Numbered from the stretch's first letter, positions 51,895 through 60,411 are shown. The stretch: 64,000 nucleotides of DNA from Bradyrhizobiaceae bacterium PARB1 (GCA_002256345.1 NKIY01000001.1:1008194-1072193), one strand, 5' to 3'. Program-made: numbers and translations. The notes: generated by a model from the letters alone, not told the origin.

Positions 51895-52369
51895 CCGGTT
51901 CGCCCTAATACCGTTTATAGAAAACGTCGTATTCCGTATACCGGTTCCCGAAATAAAGCTTATTGACGATTCTAACAAGACCAAATCGACAAATAATCGT
52001 CACGCGGGTGCGACATAAAATCTACGTAAAGCCAACGCCGTGTAATCACTCGTATTTTCTATTTTTAAGGCACCCTCTGACAGTGTGCATAACTGGGTGC
52101 GCGCTTATGCTTTGCTGTGTCGTTAGATCAATCGCGTGAGAGGAGGCGCACGGACCTTTTTAAGCTGGAAATCTCGCGATATTAAATATAAAATATCTAT
52201 TTAAAATGAGGCAGCGCTCCGTCTCGGCATTGAAATTATGTAGAAATTCGTATCTTTTGTGTTATTGTGGGGATTATTTATTTATATTTATGCTGGTCGC
52301 TTACCAGCGTTCTGCTCGTCGTTTTGAAAGTCCGGGCTGATAAAATTCGAAAAGTGGCGAGATTTATAT
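51895..52369. other. AT-rich divergent region between two H-NS-like genes
   Basis: About 475 bases holding the promoters of both H-NS-family genes. The right half (52060-52300) is very AT-rich with runs such as ATTAAATATAAAATATC. This is an expected site for self-regulation by the encoded proteins. No gene was recognised. Confidence 0.5.
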
Positions 52370-52771
52370 ATGCGCAAGCCAGACCTGCCAGATTTGGAGG
52401 CGATGCAATTCGATGAGCTCTGGAGCATACACGAGGAGCTCACGAAGATCTTGTCTGAGCGGATTGTCGAGGAAAAGCGTGAGTTGGAGAAGCGGCTTGC
52501 ACAGCTGAACCAGGCCGAACCTTCGAATACTCACGGTGACGGGCTTCGGAAAGAGCCCCCGCGCCGAAAATATCCGAAGGTGCTGCCGAAATACGCCAAT
52601 CCCTCCGCTCCGAACGAGACGTGGTCAGGTCGGGGAAAGCGCCCCCGTTGGCTCGTTCTTGCACTCGAGAAGGGGCACGTCCTCGATGAGTTCAAAATCA
52701 AGAAGGTTGATGACAAAATCGGCGACGACGAAAAAGATGGATTGGTGCGGGACGAGCAATCATCGTCCTGA
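52370..52771 (+). CDS. H-NS/HvrA-family nucleoid-associated protein, second copy
   Basis: A 133-aa paralogue of the divergent gene. The N-terminal helix (LEAMQFDELWSIHEELTKIL) and the DNA-binding core TWSGRGKRPRWL (84-95), preceded by RRKYPKVLPKYANP, are clearly shared. The C-terminal tail (about 113-133) is acidic and unlike the first copy. It could form mixed oligomers with its neighbour and act on the AT-rich promoters of the island. Confidence 0.9.
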   Translation: MRKPDLPDLEAMQFDELWSIHEELTKILSERIVEEKRELEKRLAQLNQAEPSNTHGDGLRKEPPRRKYPKVLPKYANPSAPNETWSGRGKRPRWLVLALEKGHVLDEFKIKKVDDKIGDDEKDGLVRDEQSSS

Positions 52772-52913
52772 TCGGCATGGAGATTGCGTTTAGCGGCACG
52801 ATAAAAGATAGGTAGCCTCGGGCAGGGACGTCTATCACATGCGGCATCAGCAACGCTATTGACCACGACATCAATGATCGCAATTCCGCTGCGGAACGGC
52901 GTTTGCGGAGTCT

Positions 52914-53198
52914 CTATCGTCGAGACGCGTTGCGCGAACTCGCGCTGTTACTCGCAACGATACACCGCCGAATATCGCCATCGCGGCGTAAGTCCGATGT
53001 AAGCTGCCTGAGATTTCGATCAATCTCACCCACTCTATTAATTAATTCGTTACAAAGATCAATGCGAGCTTTAAAAGTGAGGCTGTCGTGTGGCTGAGGC
53101 ACAGTTGCAAGTTCTGCCCTAGCATTTCGCAGGTAGACAACTGACAGTGTGATTTTTGAAACTTCAATTTCGTCGGTGAGAGTCTTGCGGGTCGGCAT
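52914..53198 (-). CDS. Hypothetical small protein
   Basis: From ATG 53198 the frame encodes 94 aa (MPTRKTLTDEIEVSKITL...), with GGGGAG eight bases upstream, a good ribosome binding site. The middle (residues 25-70) is predicted helical with an ARIDLCNELINRVGEIDRNL pattern resembling a short coiled coil. The C-terminal 20 residues are Ser/Arg-rich. A longer frame to 53360 is less likely. No family is recognised; it could be a small regulator. Confidence 0.45.
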   Translation of the reverse strand: MPTRKTLTDEIEVSKITLSVVYLRNARAELATVPQPHDSLTFKARIDLCNELINRVGEIDRNLRQLTSDLRRDGDIRRCIVASNSASSRNASRR

Positions 53199-53689
53199 CG
53201 GTGGCGCTCCCCATGTTAATCGAGACGGCCGATTGATATCAATTTGAATGGTTGGGCGACCTAAAGGTTCAAAGGCTACGCAGAAAGTTTGTAGGCTTTC
53301 GATTTGTCGAGCGTGTGACTGGAGGCGATGGCACTGAAGTATAAAATTGCTGACGACCAAGCGTCCCTCAAGCTCGAGTTGCCCTCATTCGCACGGTGCC
53401 TAGCTCAATGCTAGGCAGTGTGGCCATATACTTCGCGATCATTGGTCGTTCGTCGCCGGCTTCGCTAGATGGTATAGCTATAACATCGCAGCACATGCAT
53501 TGTGTCGTGCCTCTAAGATGCAGGGCAATCTGCACATTCTTCAGCCCGTGTTTGATCCTGCAAGCAGCCACCTTCGTCCCGATGAACTGAGGCGGCGCAG
53601 ACACCGGCATTCGCACCCAAACAAGGGGCTGCAATTTTCGCCCGCGAGGCGTTCATTGTCACCCCGCCGCAAGATACAGACGTAACCGG
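53199..53689. other. Intergenic region, no gene recognised
   Basis: About 490 bases downstream of the 87-aa peptide gene and upstream of the small leftward frame. Several short frames of 60-88 codons exist on both strands, but none has a ribosome binding site with a credible protein. No terminator hairpin was identified. Confidence 0.4.
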
Positions 53690-53953
53690 TTAGAAGAACT
53701 TACCTGTAAGTCTTTCCAGCCATTCGAGCAGATCGCGATCGCGACCGCCGTTGTCCCAGCAAGGTGGCTCATTGTGGCCGGTGCCGTTGCCGCCGGACTT
53801 TGCTACTGCCGCGGAGTTAAGTGACGTCGACAGCAGCACGGTCAGTACTGGCGGCGTCACCACAGCAAATTTTCCGCATGTCGCAAGAAACTTGCGCCGA
53901 TCCTCGTCGAGTGGCGCGTTGCCTTCCATTTTGGGGTCGATGTCGGCTGGCAT
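53690..53953 (-). CDS. 87-aa peptide with twin-arginine-like leader, candidate Tat-exported or modified (RiPP-like) peptide
   Basis: The product begins MPADIDPKMEGNAPLDEDRR. A leader-like region contains DRRKFLATCGKFAVV (18-32), matching the Tat motif RRxFL, followed by a hydrophobic stretch with two prolines (29-50) ending AVAKS. The tail is Gly/Asn/Asp-rich with one Cys and one Trp near 65-66 (NEPPCWDNGG) and ends LLEWLERLTGKFF. GGGA lies upstream of the ATG. It diverges, 123 bases apart, from a PqqD-HprK fusion gene. PqqD domains bind leader peptides in RiPP systems, so this may be the peptide substrate. Equally, it may simply be a small Tat-exported protein. Confidence 0.7.
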   Translation of the reverse strand: MPADIDPKMEGNAPLDEDRRKFLATCGKFAVVTPPVLTVLLSTSLNSAAVAKSGGNGTGHNEPPCWDNGGRDRDLLEWLERLTGKFF

Positions 53954-54076
53954 GGTTGCGTTCCCATTTAATCATTGACCGATTGCGATTTAATTTAATT
54001 CTTGTTATTAAATCAAGTCAAGCGCATCTATTAATCATGTCGTACCTGTGAACGTCTCCGCAATGATCCGGTTCCC

Positions 54077-55213
54077 ATGGAATTAATCGCGCCACATTCC
54101 GACTCGCTGGCCTGCAAACTGCGGACAGCCATGGGCACGTCGTTCGCTCTGATCGATCAGATACCGGTGCTATTCAATGACGATGAGCAAAAGCTGTTCG
54201 AACTCAACGATATCGCCGCCTTCATCTGGTGCAGCCTGTATGATGGCGCGGCGCTCGAGACGATCGGCGATAAACTCGTAAATTTAGGCTTTAGCAGCGC
54301 TGATGCGCGCGCGTGCCTGCGCGATGCGCTTGATCAATGGCTGCGGGCAGGGTTGCTGGTGCCGCATATTGAGGAGGTCAATTATGCATTCAGCGTAGCG
54401 ATTGGGCGGCATCGCATTGAGATTAGTGCGTCGGATGCTGAGGTACTTGATTTCTTGCGGTCTCTTTTTGTCGCAACGTCGGCGCTGAACGGCCTCGCAG
54501 AGGTGCGCTTCACAGTGTACAGGACAGGCACTACAGCTATTGTCATGCGTGACGGTCGCAAGGCATTTGATTGCCACGTCAATGCGCTCGCCCCGACTTT
54601 CCGCGCCTATGTCATCCAGCATCTTCTGCTCGCGGGCGATGGTCGCGATGTGATCTTCCACGCCGCTGCAGTTACGTGGGGAGGCAGAGGCATGCTGATC
54701 AGCGCGCCGCCGGGCACAGGCAAAAGCACTCTGACGATGCATCTCCTTGATGCCGGCCTTGGCTTTGCTACCGATGATGTCGTGTTGATTGCCCCCACCG
54801 GCGAGATCCGCGGCGCTTCCTTCGCACCGTCGCTCAAATCTGGGTCTTGGCCTCTTGTTGGGAAAATCCGGCCAGATATGGACAATATACCGATCCATAA
54901 TCGGTTGGATGGACAAGCAATCCGCTATCTTGATGTCGGAGCGAGTTTCCATGACAGCGCTGTCCGAGTGAACCTGATCATTTTTCTCGACCGGGCCTCT
55001 GGGTACAGCGAGCCATTGCTAGCTCCGCTGAGCGAGCTTGAGGCCCTGCAGCAAATCATTGGTGCCTCCTTCGCAAGACAGAGCCGGCTGTCGGGTGATG
55101 GTTTCCGTACTCTGAAGGACTTGGTGACCCGGACAAGAGCCTTCGTTCTACACTATACGGAAGCCGCGGAAGCGGCTGGCAAGCTGATCGAGCTAAGCAA
55201 TGACGAATTCTAG
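54077..55213 (+). CDS. PqqD-domain and HPr-kinase-like fusion protein
   Basis: A 378-aa protein of two parts. Residues about 20-97 resemble PqqD, a winged-helix peptide-binding fold (VLFNDDEQKLFELNDIAAFI, then LDQWLRAGLLVP). Residues about 105-370 resemble the C-terminal domain of HPr kinase/phosphorylase, with FHAAAV (194-199), P-loop SAPPGTGKST (209-218) and FATDDVVLI (230-238). HprK-related kinases occur in some polysaccharide loci and in lasso-peptide clusters, where they phosphorylate the peptide. Here the fusion suggests a kinase that recruits a peptide via its PqqD domain. The gene overlaps the nucleotidyltransferase-like gene by 14 bases. Substrate is unknown. Confidence 0.8.
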   Translation: MELIAPHSDSLACKLRTAMGTSFALIDQIPVLFNDDEQKLFELNDIAAFIWCSLYDGAALETIGDKLVNLGFSSADARACLRDALDQWLRAGLLVPHIEEVNYAFSVAIGRHRIEISASDAEVLDFLRSLFVATSALNGLAEVRFTVYRTGTTAIVMRDGRKAFDCHVNALAPTFRAYVIQHLLLAGDGRDVIFHAAAVTWGGRGMLISAPPGTGKSTLTMHLLDAGLGFATDDVVLIAPTGEIRGASFAPSLKSGSWPLVGKIRPDMDNIPIHNRLDGQAIRYLDVGASFHDSAVRVNLIIFLDRASGYSEPLLAPLSELEALQQIIGASFARQSRLSGDGFRTLKDLVTRTRAFVLHYTEAAEAAGKLIELSNDEF

Positions 55214-56288
55214 CCGTGCGTTGCTTCCGCTTTGTGCGTGTTTTCGGGGCGTCGTACCCCCGCGAGCCGACTGGAACGCGCTGCTTGAGCTCGCCAACCA
55301 CACATTGACAACGCCTTCTCTGATCGAGGTGGTAAGGTCTCAGCGCGCCTCTATCCCGGACGAGGTTGCCGCTTATGTGGAGGCAATCCATCAACGCAAT
55401 ATGATGCGCAATGATCGCCTCATTGCGCAGCTTGAAGAGGCGGTGCTTGCCCTTAATCGAGCGGGCATCACCCCAGTCTTGATCAAGGGCGCGGCCATGC
55501 TTGCCACTTGCCCGCCGTCCGATCGCGCGTTGCGCCTGATGTCTGATCTCGACCTCGTCGTCGGGCCCGGCGAAGTCAGTATCGCCAAGCAACGATTGAC
55601 GGCGATCGGTTACAGCGTCGATTATGAGTCGGATAGGCGACATACCAAATGGTATGTGGACTTGAGTCGCCCCCAGGACGTCGGGATGATCGACTTACAA
55701 GAGGCGTTCCCAGCAGAAGCCGTTCTTAACCAGACGGAAGGAGCGTTACGCTTCGAGCTGCGGTCGATCCAGCTCGGCGCAGCCAGCGCGCTGGTCCCAT
55801 CGCCGGAGTTGCAGGTATTGGTGCTTCTGGTGCACGACCAGTTTCAGGATCACGACTACTGGACCGGCAACATAGATTTGCGGCACCTGCTCGATCTGAA
55901 AAACTTGTTTGCGGTGCCGGGTGATATCCGTTGGGATGTCTTGATGACGATAGCGTCCAGCACGTTGCTACGGAATGCCTTGGAAGCGCAGCAGTTATTG
56001 CTCACTCGGCTGCTCGGCGTAACGTGGCCGGCCGGTCGCCCCCGGCGTGTCATGTCAAAGCTTCAGGTATGGCGACAACTTCTTCAGGCGCGACATCCCG
56101 GTCTTCGTCCTCTGCTGCTCCCAATGGGCCTGATCCATTTGCGGAGTCATCGCGAGCGATCAAATTTGGAAATGTCTGCATCGGACTTCGGATCGGCGCC
56201 CCAAGCGCGGAAGCGCTGGTTTCCAAAACTTGAAAGTCTTTTGTTTCTGTTGTCGCTAGCCCGTCGATATCGCGCCGGAAAACTCTGA
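55200..56288 (+). CDS. Nucleotidyltransferase-like protein (NTP_transf_5 family)
   Basis: A 362-aa protein with the family core LIKGAAML (94-101) and RLMSDLDLVV (112-121), whose Asp116 and Asp118 would bind metal and nucleotide. A C-terminal helical domain (VLLVHDQFQDHDYW onward) follows. This family often stands beside PqqD- and HprK-type genes in peptide-modification or polysaccharide loci; its reaction is generally unknown. Overlap with the upstream gene indicates that both proteins act together. No signal peptide; cytoplasmic. Confidence 0.8.
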   Translation: MTNSSRALLPLCACFRGVVPPRADWNALLELANHTLTTPSLIEVVRSQRASIPDEVAAYVEAIHQRNMMRNDRLIAQLEEAVLALNRAGITPVLIKGAAMLATCPPSDRALRLMSDLDLVVGPGEVSIAKQRLTAIGYSVDYESDRRHTKWYVDLSRPQDVGMIDLQEAFPAEAVLNQTEGALRFELRSIQLGAASALVPSPELQVLVLLVHDQFQDHDYWTGNIDLRHLLDLKNLFAVPGDIRWDVLMTIASSTLLRNALEAQQLLLTRLLGVTWPAGRPRRVMSKLQVWRQLLQARHPGLRPLLLPMGLIHLRSHRERSNLEMSASDFGSAPQARKRWFPKLESLLFLLSLARRYRAGKL

Positions 56289-56459
56289 TGGGTTCGCGAG
56301 CTCACGTTTACGATAAGCCACCAACTCATTACCTTCTGACGTCAACCTATTTAATGATCTTCTTTTCTTTTCGTCTTTGTAAATGAAGTTTTGAGAGCTG
56401 ACGGACATTTTCGCCGCGATTAGCAATATCATTGTACCGGAAGTGAGGCGCTGGACGCC

Positions 56460-57017
56460 ATGCAAATCATCCCAACTGAAATTCACGACGTTCTGATTAT
56501 CGAACCGAAGGTGCATGGGGATCAACGAGGCTTCTTTTTCGAAACCTTTCAAGCCGAACGATATGCTGCGGCCGGCCTTCACCGCCCCTTCGTCCAGGAT
56601 AACCTGTCCCGATCGACGCGTGGTGTCTTGCGTGGGTTACATCTGCAAAACCCGAGACCGCAGGGAAAGCTGGTGACCGTCGTACGTGGCGAGGTCCTCG
56701 ATGTCGCTGTTGACGTGCGTCTCGGTAGCCCCACCTTCGGACGTCACGTGGCAGTTTCTCTGACCGAAGACAATCGCCGGCAGCTTTGGGTTCCTCGCGG
56801 ATTTGCGCATGGCTTTTTAGTTGTGTCGGAGACCGCTGATTTTCTCTACAAGTGCGATGATCTCTATAGTCCCGAAAGTGAGAAAATCATCGCGTGGAAC
56901 GATCCGGATATTGGGATTAAATGGGGCGTCGATACGCCAAGTCTGTCCGTACGCGATGCGAAGGGCGCCCGGTTGAGTGATATCACTGCTGGACTACCCG
57001 AATATGGAACGATCTGA
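56460..57017 (+). CDS. rfbC: dTDP-4-dehydrorhamnose 3,5-epimerase
   Basis: A 185-aa cupin-fold enzyme of normal length. Seen: DQRGFFFETFQAERY (21-35), VQDNLSRSTRGVLRGLHLQ (45-63, catalytic His61), GKLVTVVRGEVLDVAVDVR and VPRGFAHGF (111-119). It epimerises C3 and C5 of dTDP-4-keto-6-deoxyglucose, the third step to dTDP-L-rhamnose. Its stop overlaps the start of rfbD (TGATG). rfbA and rfbB are about 41 kb to the left. Confidence 0.93.
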   Translation: MQIIPTEIHDVLIIEPKVHGDQRGFFFETFQAERYAAAGLHRPFVQDNLSRSTRGVLRGLHLQNPRPQGKLVTVVRGEVLDVAVDVRLGSPTFGRHVAVSLTEDNRRQLWVPRGFAHGFLVVSETADFLYKCDDLYSPESEKIIAWNDPDIGIKWGVDTPSLSVRDAKGARLSDITAGLPEYGTI

Positions 57018-57922
57018 TGCGCATTCTGCTAACCGGTGCAACCGGACAGGTCGGGAGTGCATTGTACCGACCTCTTTCGGCAGTCGGTAACGTTCTAAGC
57101 GTTGATCGTCACGTACTCGATCTTTCGCGACCCGACACCATTGCCATCGTGCTTGATCGGTTAAGGCCCGATCTGATCGTCAATCCGGCTGCCTACACGG
57201 CAGTAGATCTTGCCGAAGACGAGCGTGATATTGCATTTCGCGTTAATGGCGAGGCTCCAGGCACGATGGCACGCTGGGCGGCCGCCCATGACGTGCCTCT
57301 TGTTCATTTCTCGACCGACTATCTGTTCGATGGTTCCGGGAACGTGCCGTGGTTGGAAGAGTCTCAACCGGCTCCGCTGTCCGTTTATGGGGCGAGCAAA
57401 TTTGCTGGCGAACAAGCAATCCGTGACGCCAACGGTCGTCATCTCATCGTGCGGACGTCCTGGGTCTACGCAGCGCAGGGGCGCAACTTTCTAAGAACGA
57501 TCGCTCGACTGGCGCTTCAGCAGAGGGAATTGCGTGTCGTCACGGATCAGCGGGGCGCGCCGACATCGGCTCGCATCATCGCGGACGCGGTCGTGAGGAT
57601 CCTCCAACAGGAACTCGCCGGTGACCTCTTCCAGGACAGGGGCGGCGCGATCAATCTGACAGCATCGGGCGTGACGAGCTGGTACGGCTTCGCTATCGCA
57701 ATCATCGATGGAATGAAGCAGCGGGGGGCTTCGCTCGCCGTAGAAAACGTGAGGCCGATCGCAACTTCGGATTATCCGACAAAGGCAGTTCGGCCACTCA
57801 ATAGCCGGCTTGATCAACGCCGGCTCCGCGAGCTCTTCAAGATCCAGATGCCGTTCTGGCAGGAGGCGCTCGAAGTGGAACTGAACACCCATTTCTGGGT
57901 GTCCAGAAGTGAAACGCACTGA
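57017..57922 (+). CDS. rfbD: dTDP-4-dehydrorhamnose reductase
   Basis: A 301-aa SDR protein starting MRILLTGATGQVGSALYRPL, with the NADPH-binding GATGQVG (7-13), VNPAAYTAVDLAED, FSTDYLFDG and YGASK-type active site (YGASKFAGEQ, about 123-132). It reduces the C4 ketone to give dTDP-L-rhamnose, completing the pathway begun by rfbA, rfbB and rfbC. It is translationally coupled to rfbC. Confidence 0.93.
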   Translation: MRILLTGATGQVGSALYRPLSAVGNVLSVDRHVLDLSRPDTIAIVLDRLRPDLIVNPAAYTAVDLAEDERDIAFRVNGEAPGTMARWAAAHDVPLVHFSTDYLFDGSGNVPWLEESQPAPLSVYGASKFAGEQAIRDANGRHLIVRTSWVYAAQGRNFLRTIARLALQQRELRVVTDQRGAPTSARIIADAVVRILQQELAGDLFQDRGGAINLTASGVTSWYGFAIAIIDGMKQRGASLAVENVRPIATSDYPTKAVRPLNSRLDQRRLRELFKIQMPFWQEALEVELNTHFWVSRSETH

Positions 57923-58011
57923 ATGACTGTATCGGTCATCAAACTGGCTCGTGAAGCCCCCAATTTGAACGGGGCACCGGTCTGCCTTACGAGACAATCA
58001 AACGACTATCG

Positions 58012-58245
58012 CTAGGCCGATACGGGGGATCGTGCTGCCCCAACTTTGGTGCGAAGCACGTGATTGGTCGGCTTCGAATGCGACTTCAGATTTAGCCGAG
58101 GGCAGGTCTTCGAAGCAATCGTCCGCGATCGTTCCGCCGATTGACTTGCTACAATCTGACGAAGGGCGATCAGCTCGCGCATTTCGATCGCCAACGCCTC
58201 AGCCGTGTCTACCATCGCAGTCAGTTGTGTTAGGGACATACTCAT
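58012..58245 (-). CDS. Small helical protein, paralogue of the frameshifted gene at 58508
   Basis: A 77-aa protein with a very strong ribosome binding site (GGAGGGAGGG, five bases before the ATG). The N-terminal 44 residues form an amphipathic helix pattern: MSMSLTQLTAMVDTAEALA, then EMRELIALRQIVAS. The rest is basic and probably disordered. A second copy of the helical part lies about 430 bases upstream on the same strand. The purine-rich start and conserved helix argue for a real gene. The function is unknown; it lies just beyond rfbD, in the opposite direction. Confidence 0.6.
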   Translation of the reverse strand: MSMSLTQLTAMVDTAEALAIEMRELIALRQIVASQSAERSRTIASKTCPRLNLKSHSKPTNHVLRTKVGAARSPVSA

Positions 58246-58507
58246 CGCACCCTCCCTCCGGACATTGAAGCCCGTCTCGTGAGATGAGTATTAGCTGTTT
58301 TAATAAGGTTCAAATAATATTTGTGTCGATAAATTGCTGGACTATACAATTCTCGCCGGATGAGAACGGCAGTGACTACACTTGGTAGACTTCTTTCTCT
58401 GGCTTCTATCGTGTCTTGCTAAGGTCGTATCTATTGTTAAGTGCAACTTAAGCGTTGGTCGATTTCAAAAATGATCGAACCGCTTACTCCCGGCCACAAA
58501 TCTATAT

Positions 58508-58673
58508 TCAGAATCTAACGCGGAACCGCGGGCGCTTCCGTGCAGGGATGTGCGAGCGTTTGAACAACGATCTCGCAAGGCGTTTCCTCAATGCGACCAA
58601 TTCTTTTACTTCGCCTGCGAAGCTTTCTACAGAGTTTGCAAGCGAAGCAAGCCTATCCACCGAAACACTCATT
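58508..58673 (-). pseudogene. Frameshifted paralogue of the small helical protein at 58012
   Basis: The start ATG 58673 has a textbook ribosome binding site (AAGGAGGAGCA). The first frame reads MSVSVDRLASLANSVESF, aligned with MSMSLTQLTAMVDTAEAL of the neighbour, but then departs and ends at 58515 after 52 residues. Removing one T in the TTT at 58620-58622 restores similarity: AGEVKELVALRKRLARS against AIEMRELIALRQIVASQ. It then runs to a TGA at 58508-58510 (54 residues). This is a single-base frameshift in a young paralogue, a base-call error or, less likely, programmed frameshifting. Confidence 0.6.
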
Positions 58674-59414
58674 GCTCCTCCTTAAATGAGCTAATGAGAG
58701 TGGCACTGAAAGCTGATTGAGCGGAGGTATTAAATTTAAAAAACGACATGGGTTCTTATCCGTTGAGAAAATATCTTGGTTAAGAAAACAGGGATACCCG
58801 CTTCGTTATCTTTGACGCTGAGTATCTCTGATCTACTCGGTAAACAATTTTACTAAGAGAGGGCAACGTGCTGCCGGATCGGCGATCAATCGGTTCGTCA
58901 TAACTAGTGTATTGACAGAGTGTCTACCATCAGCGCCCTCCAGGCAAATGACGGAATTTCACAAAGCGGGGATGTCTGCTTCTAGTAGCTAGATCGAGCG
59001 GAGGTGATGCAGAAATCCGGGTCGGCAAGCGCCGCAGAGCAGTTTAGAATAAAATCCGGAGCAGAGCGCGCCCGCCGCCGCGAGGATGTTGCTCGTGGTT
59101 TTCCAGTGAGTTCCTGAAAGAGGGGACCGTATCGGCTAGCTGATGATGTGGCGCTTGCTACGATCTCTAAGGAGTTCAGGAATCTGCTTCGCGGGATAGT
59201 CTCGGTCGGAGGTTCACGGTGTCCCATCGTTCAAAAGGGGCAACTTCCAGACAAGACGCGCGAACGGCCTCCGGGCACGTAGAGGTGCGGATCGGTGAGA
59301 GTCTGCCTGCACCGTTCGCCAAGCGCAGATCAGCGTCATGCGCTGGCTTGCAGAAGCGCCGCGATCAACGCGAGCGTGTTCACAGTCGCTACAACACCTT
59401 GATGGAGAATTTCA
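58674..59414. other. Intergenic region at the right edge of the exopolysaccharide island
   Basis: About 740 bases without a convincing gene. The left part near 58730-58860 is AT-rich; a TTGACA at 58912-58917 lacks a fitting -10 box. Frames at 58982-59227 (minus) and 59219-59506 (plus) look random. TGGAGAATTTCA just before 59415 is the ribosome binding site of the next gene. Confidence 0.4.
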
Positions 59415-60059
59415 ATGTCGTTTCAGGAAATGCTGACGCCGCAGAACAGTGCCATCGCGCTGATCGACTACCAGCCGGCGATGTTCCAGGGCGTTCAGTC
59501 GCATGATCGTCTGGTGACCATGAACAATGTGCAGATCCTCGCCAAAGCTGCAAAACTGTTCAAGATCCCGACTGTACTTACTACTGTCGCCAAGGATTCA
59601 TTCTCCGGTCCGTTCATTCCGGAAGTGACAGAGCTATTTCCGGGCCACGACATCATCGATCGCACCTCGATGAACTCTTGGCTCGATCCGAACTTCCGCA
59701 AGGCCGTTGCTGCCACTGGCCGCAAGAAGTTCGTCATCGCGGGTTTGTGGACCGAAGCCTGCGTGATCTTCCCGACCCTCGACATGCTGCGCGAAGGTTT
59801 CGAGATCTATATCCCGGCCGATGCGTGCGGCGATCTCTCGCTGGAAGCGCATGAGCGTGCGATGCAGCGTGCCATTCAGGCCGGTGCGGTGCCGATTACC
59901 TCGTCGCAATATGCTTATGAGCTGCAGCAGGACTGGGCGCGCAGCGAGACCTATGACGGCATGATGGAGATCCAGAAGGCGCATTCGCCTTACGGCATCC
60001 AGATCCGCTTTTCGAAGTGGGCGCTGGGCGATCATGCCTCCGAAGGCGGCGCGAAGTAA
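59415..60059 (+). CDS. Isochorismatase-family (YcaC-like) cysteine hydrolase
   Basis: A 214-aa protein with NSAIALIDYQPAMF (catalytic Asp18) and VIAGLWTEACVIFPTLDML (nucleophile Cys116). The cis-peptide region precedes it as in nicotinamidase/isochorismatase enzymes; closest in style to YcaC-type hydrolases. Where many members have the catalytic Lys, the IDRTSMNSW segment offers Arg83. The substrate is unknown, probably an amide or carbamate. It leads an apparent operon with XapX, amidohydrolase, DoxX and MFS genes. Confidence 0.85.
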   Translation: MSFQEMLTPQNSAIALIDYQPAMFQGVQSHDRLVTMNNVQILAKAAKLFKIPTVLTTVAKDSFSGPFIPEVTELFPGHDIIDRTSMNSWLDPNFRKAVAATGRKKFVIAGLWTEACVIFPTLDMLREGFEIYIPADACGDLSLEAHERAMQRAIQAGAVPITSSQYAYELQQDWARSETYDGMMEIQKAHSPYGIQIRFSKWALGDHASEGGAK

Positions 60060-60076
60060 CGGCGGGAGATGACAGC

Positions 60077-60364
60077 ATGAGAGTGTATGTGATCTCGGCC
60101 GGCGCCGGCCTTCTGGTCGGCATCATCTATAGCCTGATCAACGTGCGTTCTCCGGCGCCGCCGATCGTTGCGCTGATCGGACTGCTGGGCATGCTGGTCG
60201 GCGAGCAACTGCCGCCCCTTGTGAAGGGGCTCTGGCAGAGCACGCCGGTCACGCATTCCTGGTTGCATCAGGTCAAGCCGCATATGTTCGGCCATTTGCC
60301 AAAGGGGCAGCAAGCGGATGTAAAGCCGGTTGCCGCTACCTCCAAGCCCTCGACTGAAGGCTAG
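60077..60364 (+). CDS. XapX-domain small membrane protein
   Basis: From ATG 60077 (GGCGGGAG upstream) a 95-aa protein starts MRVYVISAGAGLLVGIIYSL and shows the XapX pattern GLLVGxxYxLxNVRSPAPPxVALxGLLGMLxGEQ (seen as VRSPAPPIVALIGLLGML and VGEQ). Two membrane helices are followed by a hydrophilic tail. The family is found beside hydrolase and amidohydrolase genes; its function is unknown. It lies 17 bases after the isochorismatase-like gene. Confidence 0.85.
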   Translation: MRVYVISAGAGLLVGIIYSLINVRSPAPPIVALIGLLGMLVGEQLPPLVKGLWQSTPVTHSWLHQVKPHMFGHLPKGQQADVKPVAATSKPSTEG

Positions 60365-60411
60365 CGGCGACGCCGCTGGCACATTTCATTCTTGCATCAC
60401 GGAGCGTCATT

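Noticed and set aside
58912-58917. TTGACA box as a promoter before the isochorismatase-like gene
   Set aside because: No acceptable -10 element at 16-18 bases, and the gene starts 500 bases further on.
59219-59506. 95-codon frame overlapping the isochorismatase-like gene start
   Set aside because: Overlaps a well-supported gene in another frame and has a random-looking Arg-rich product.
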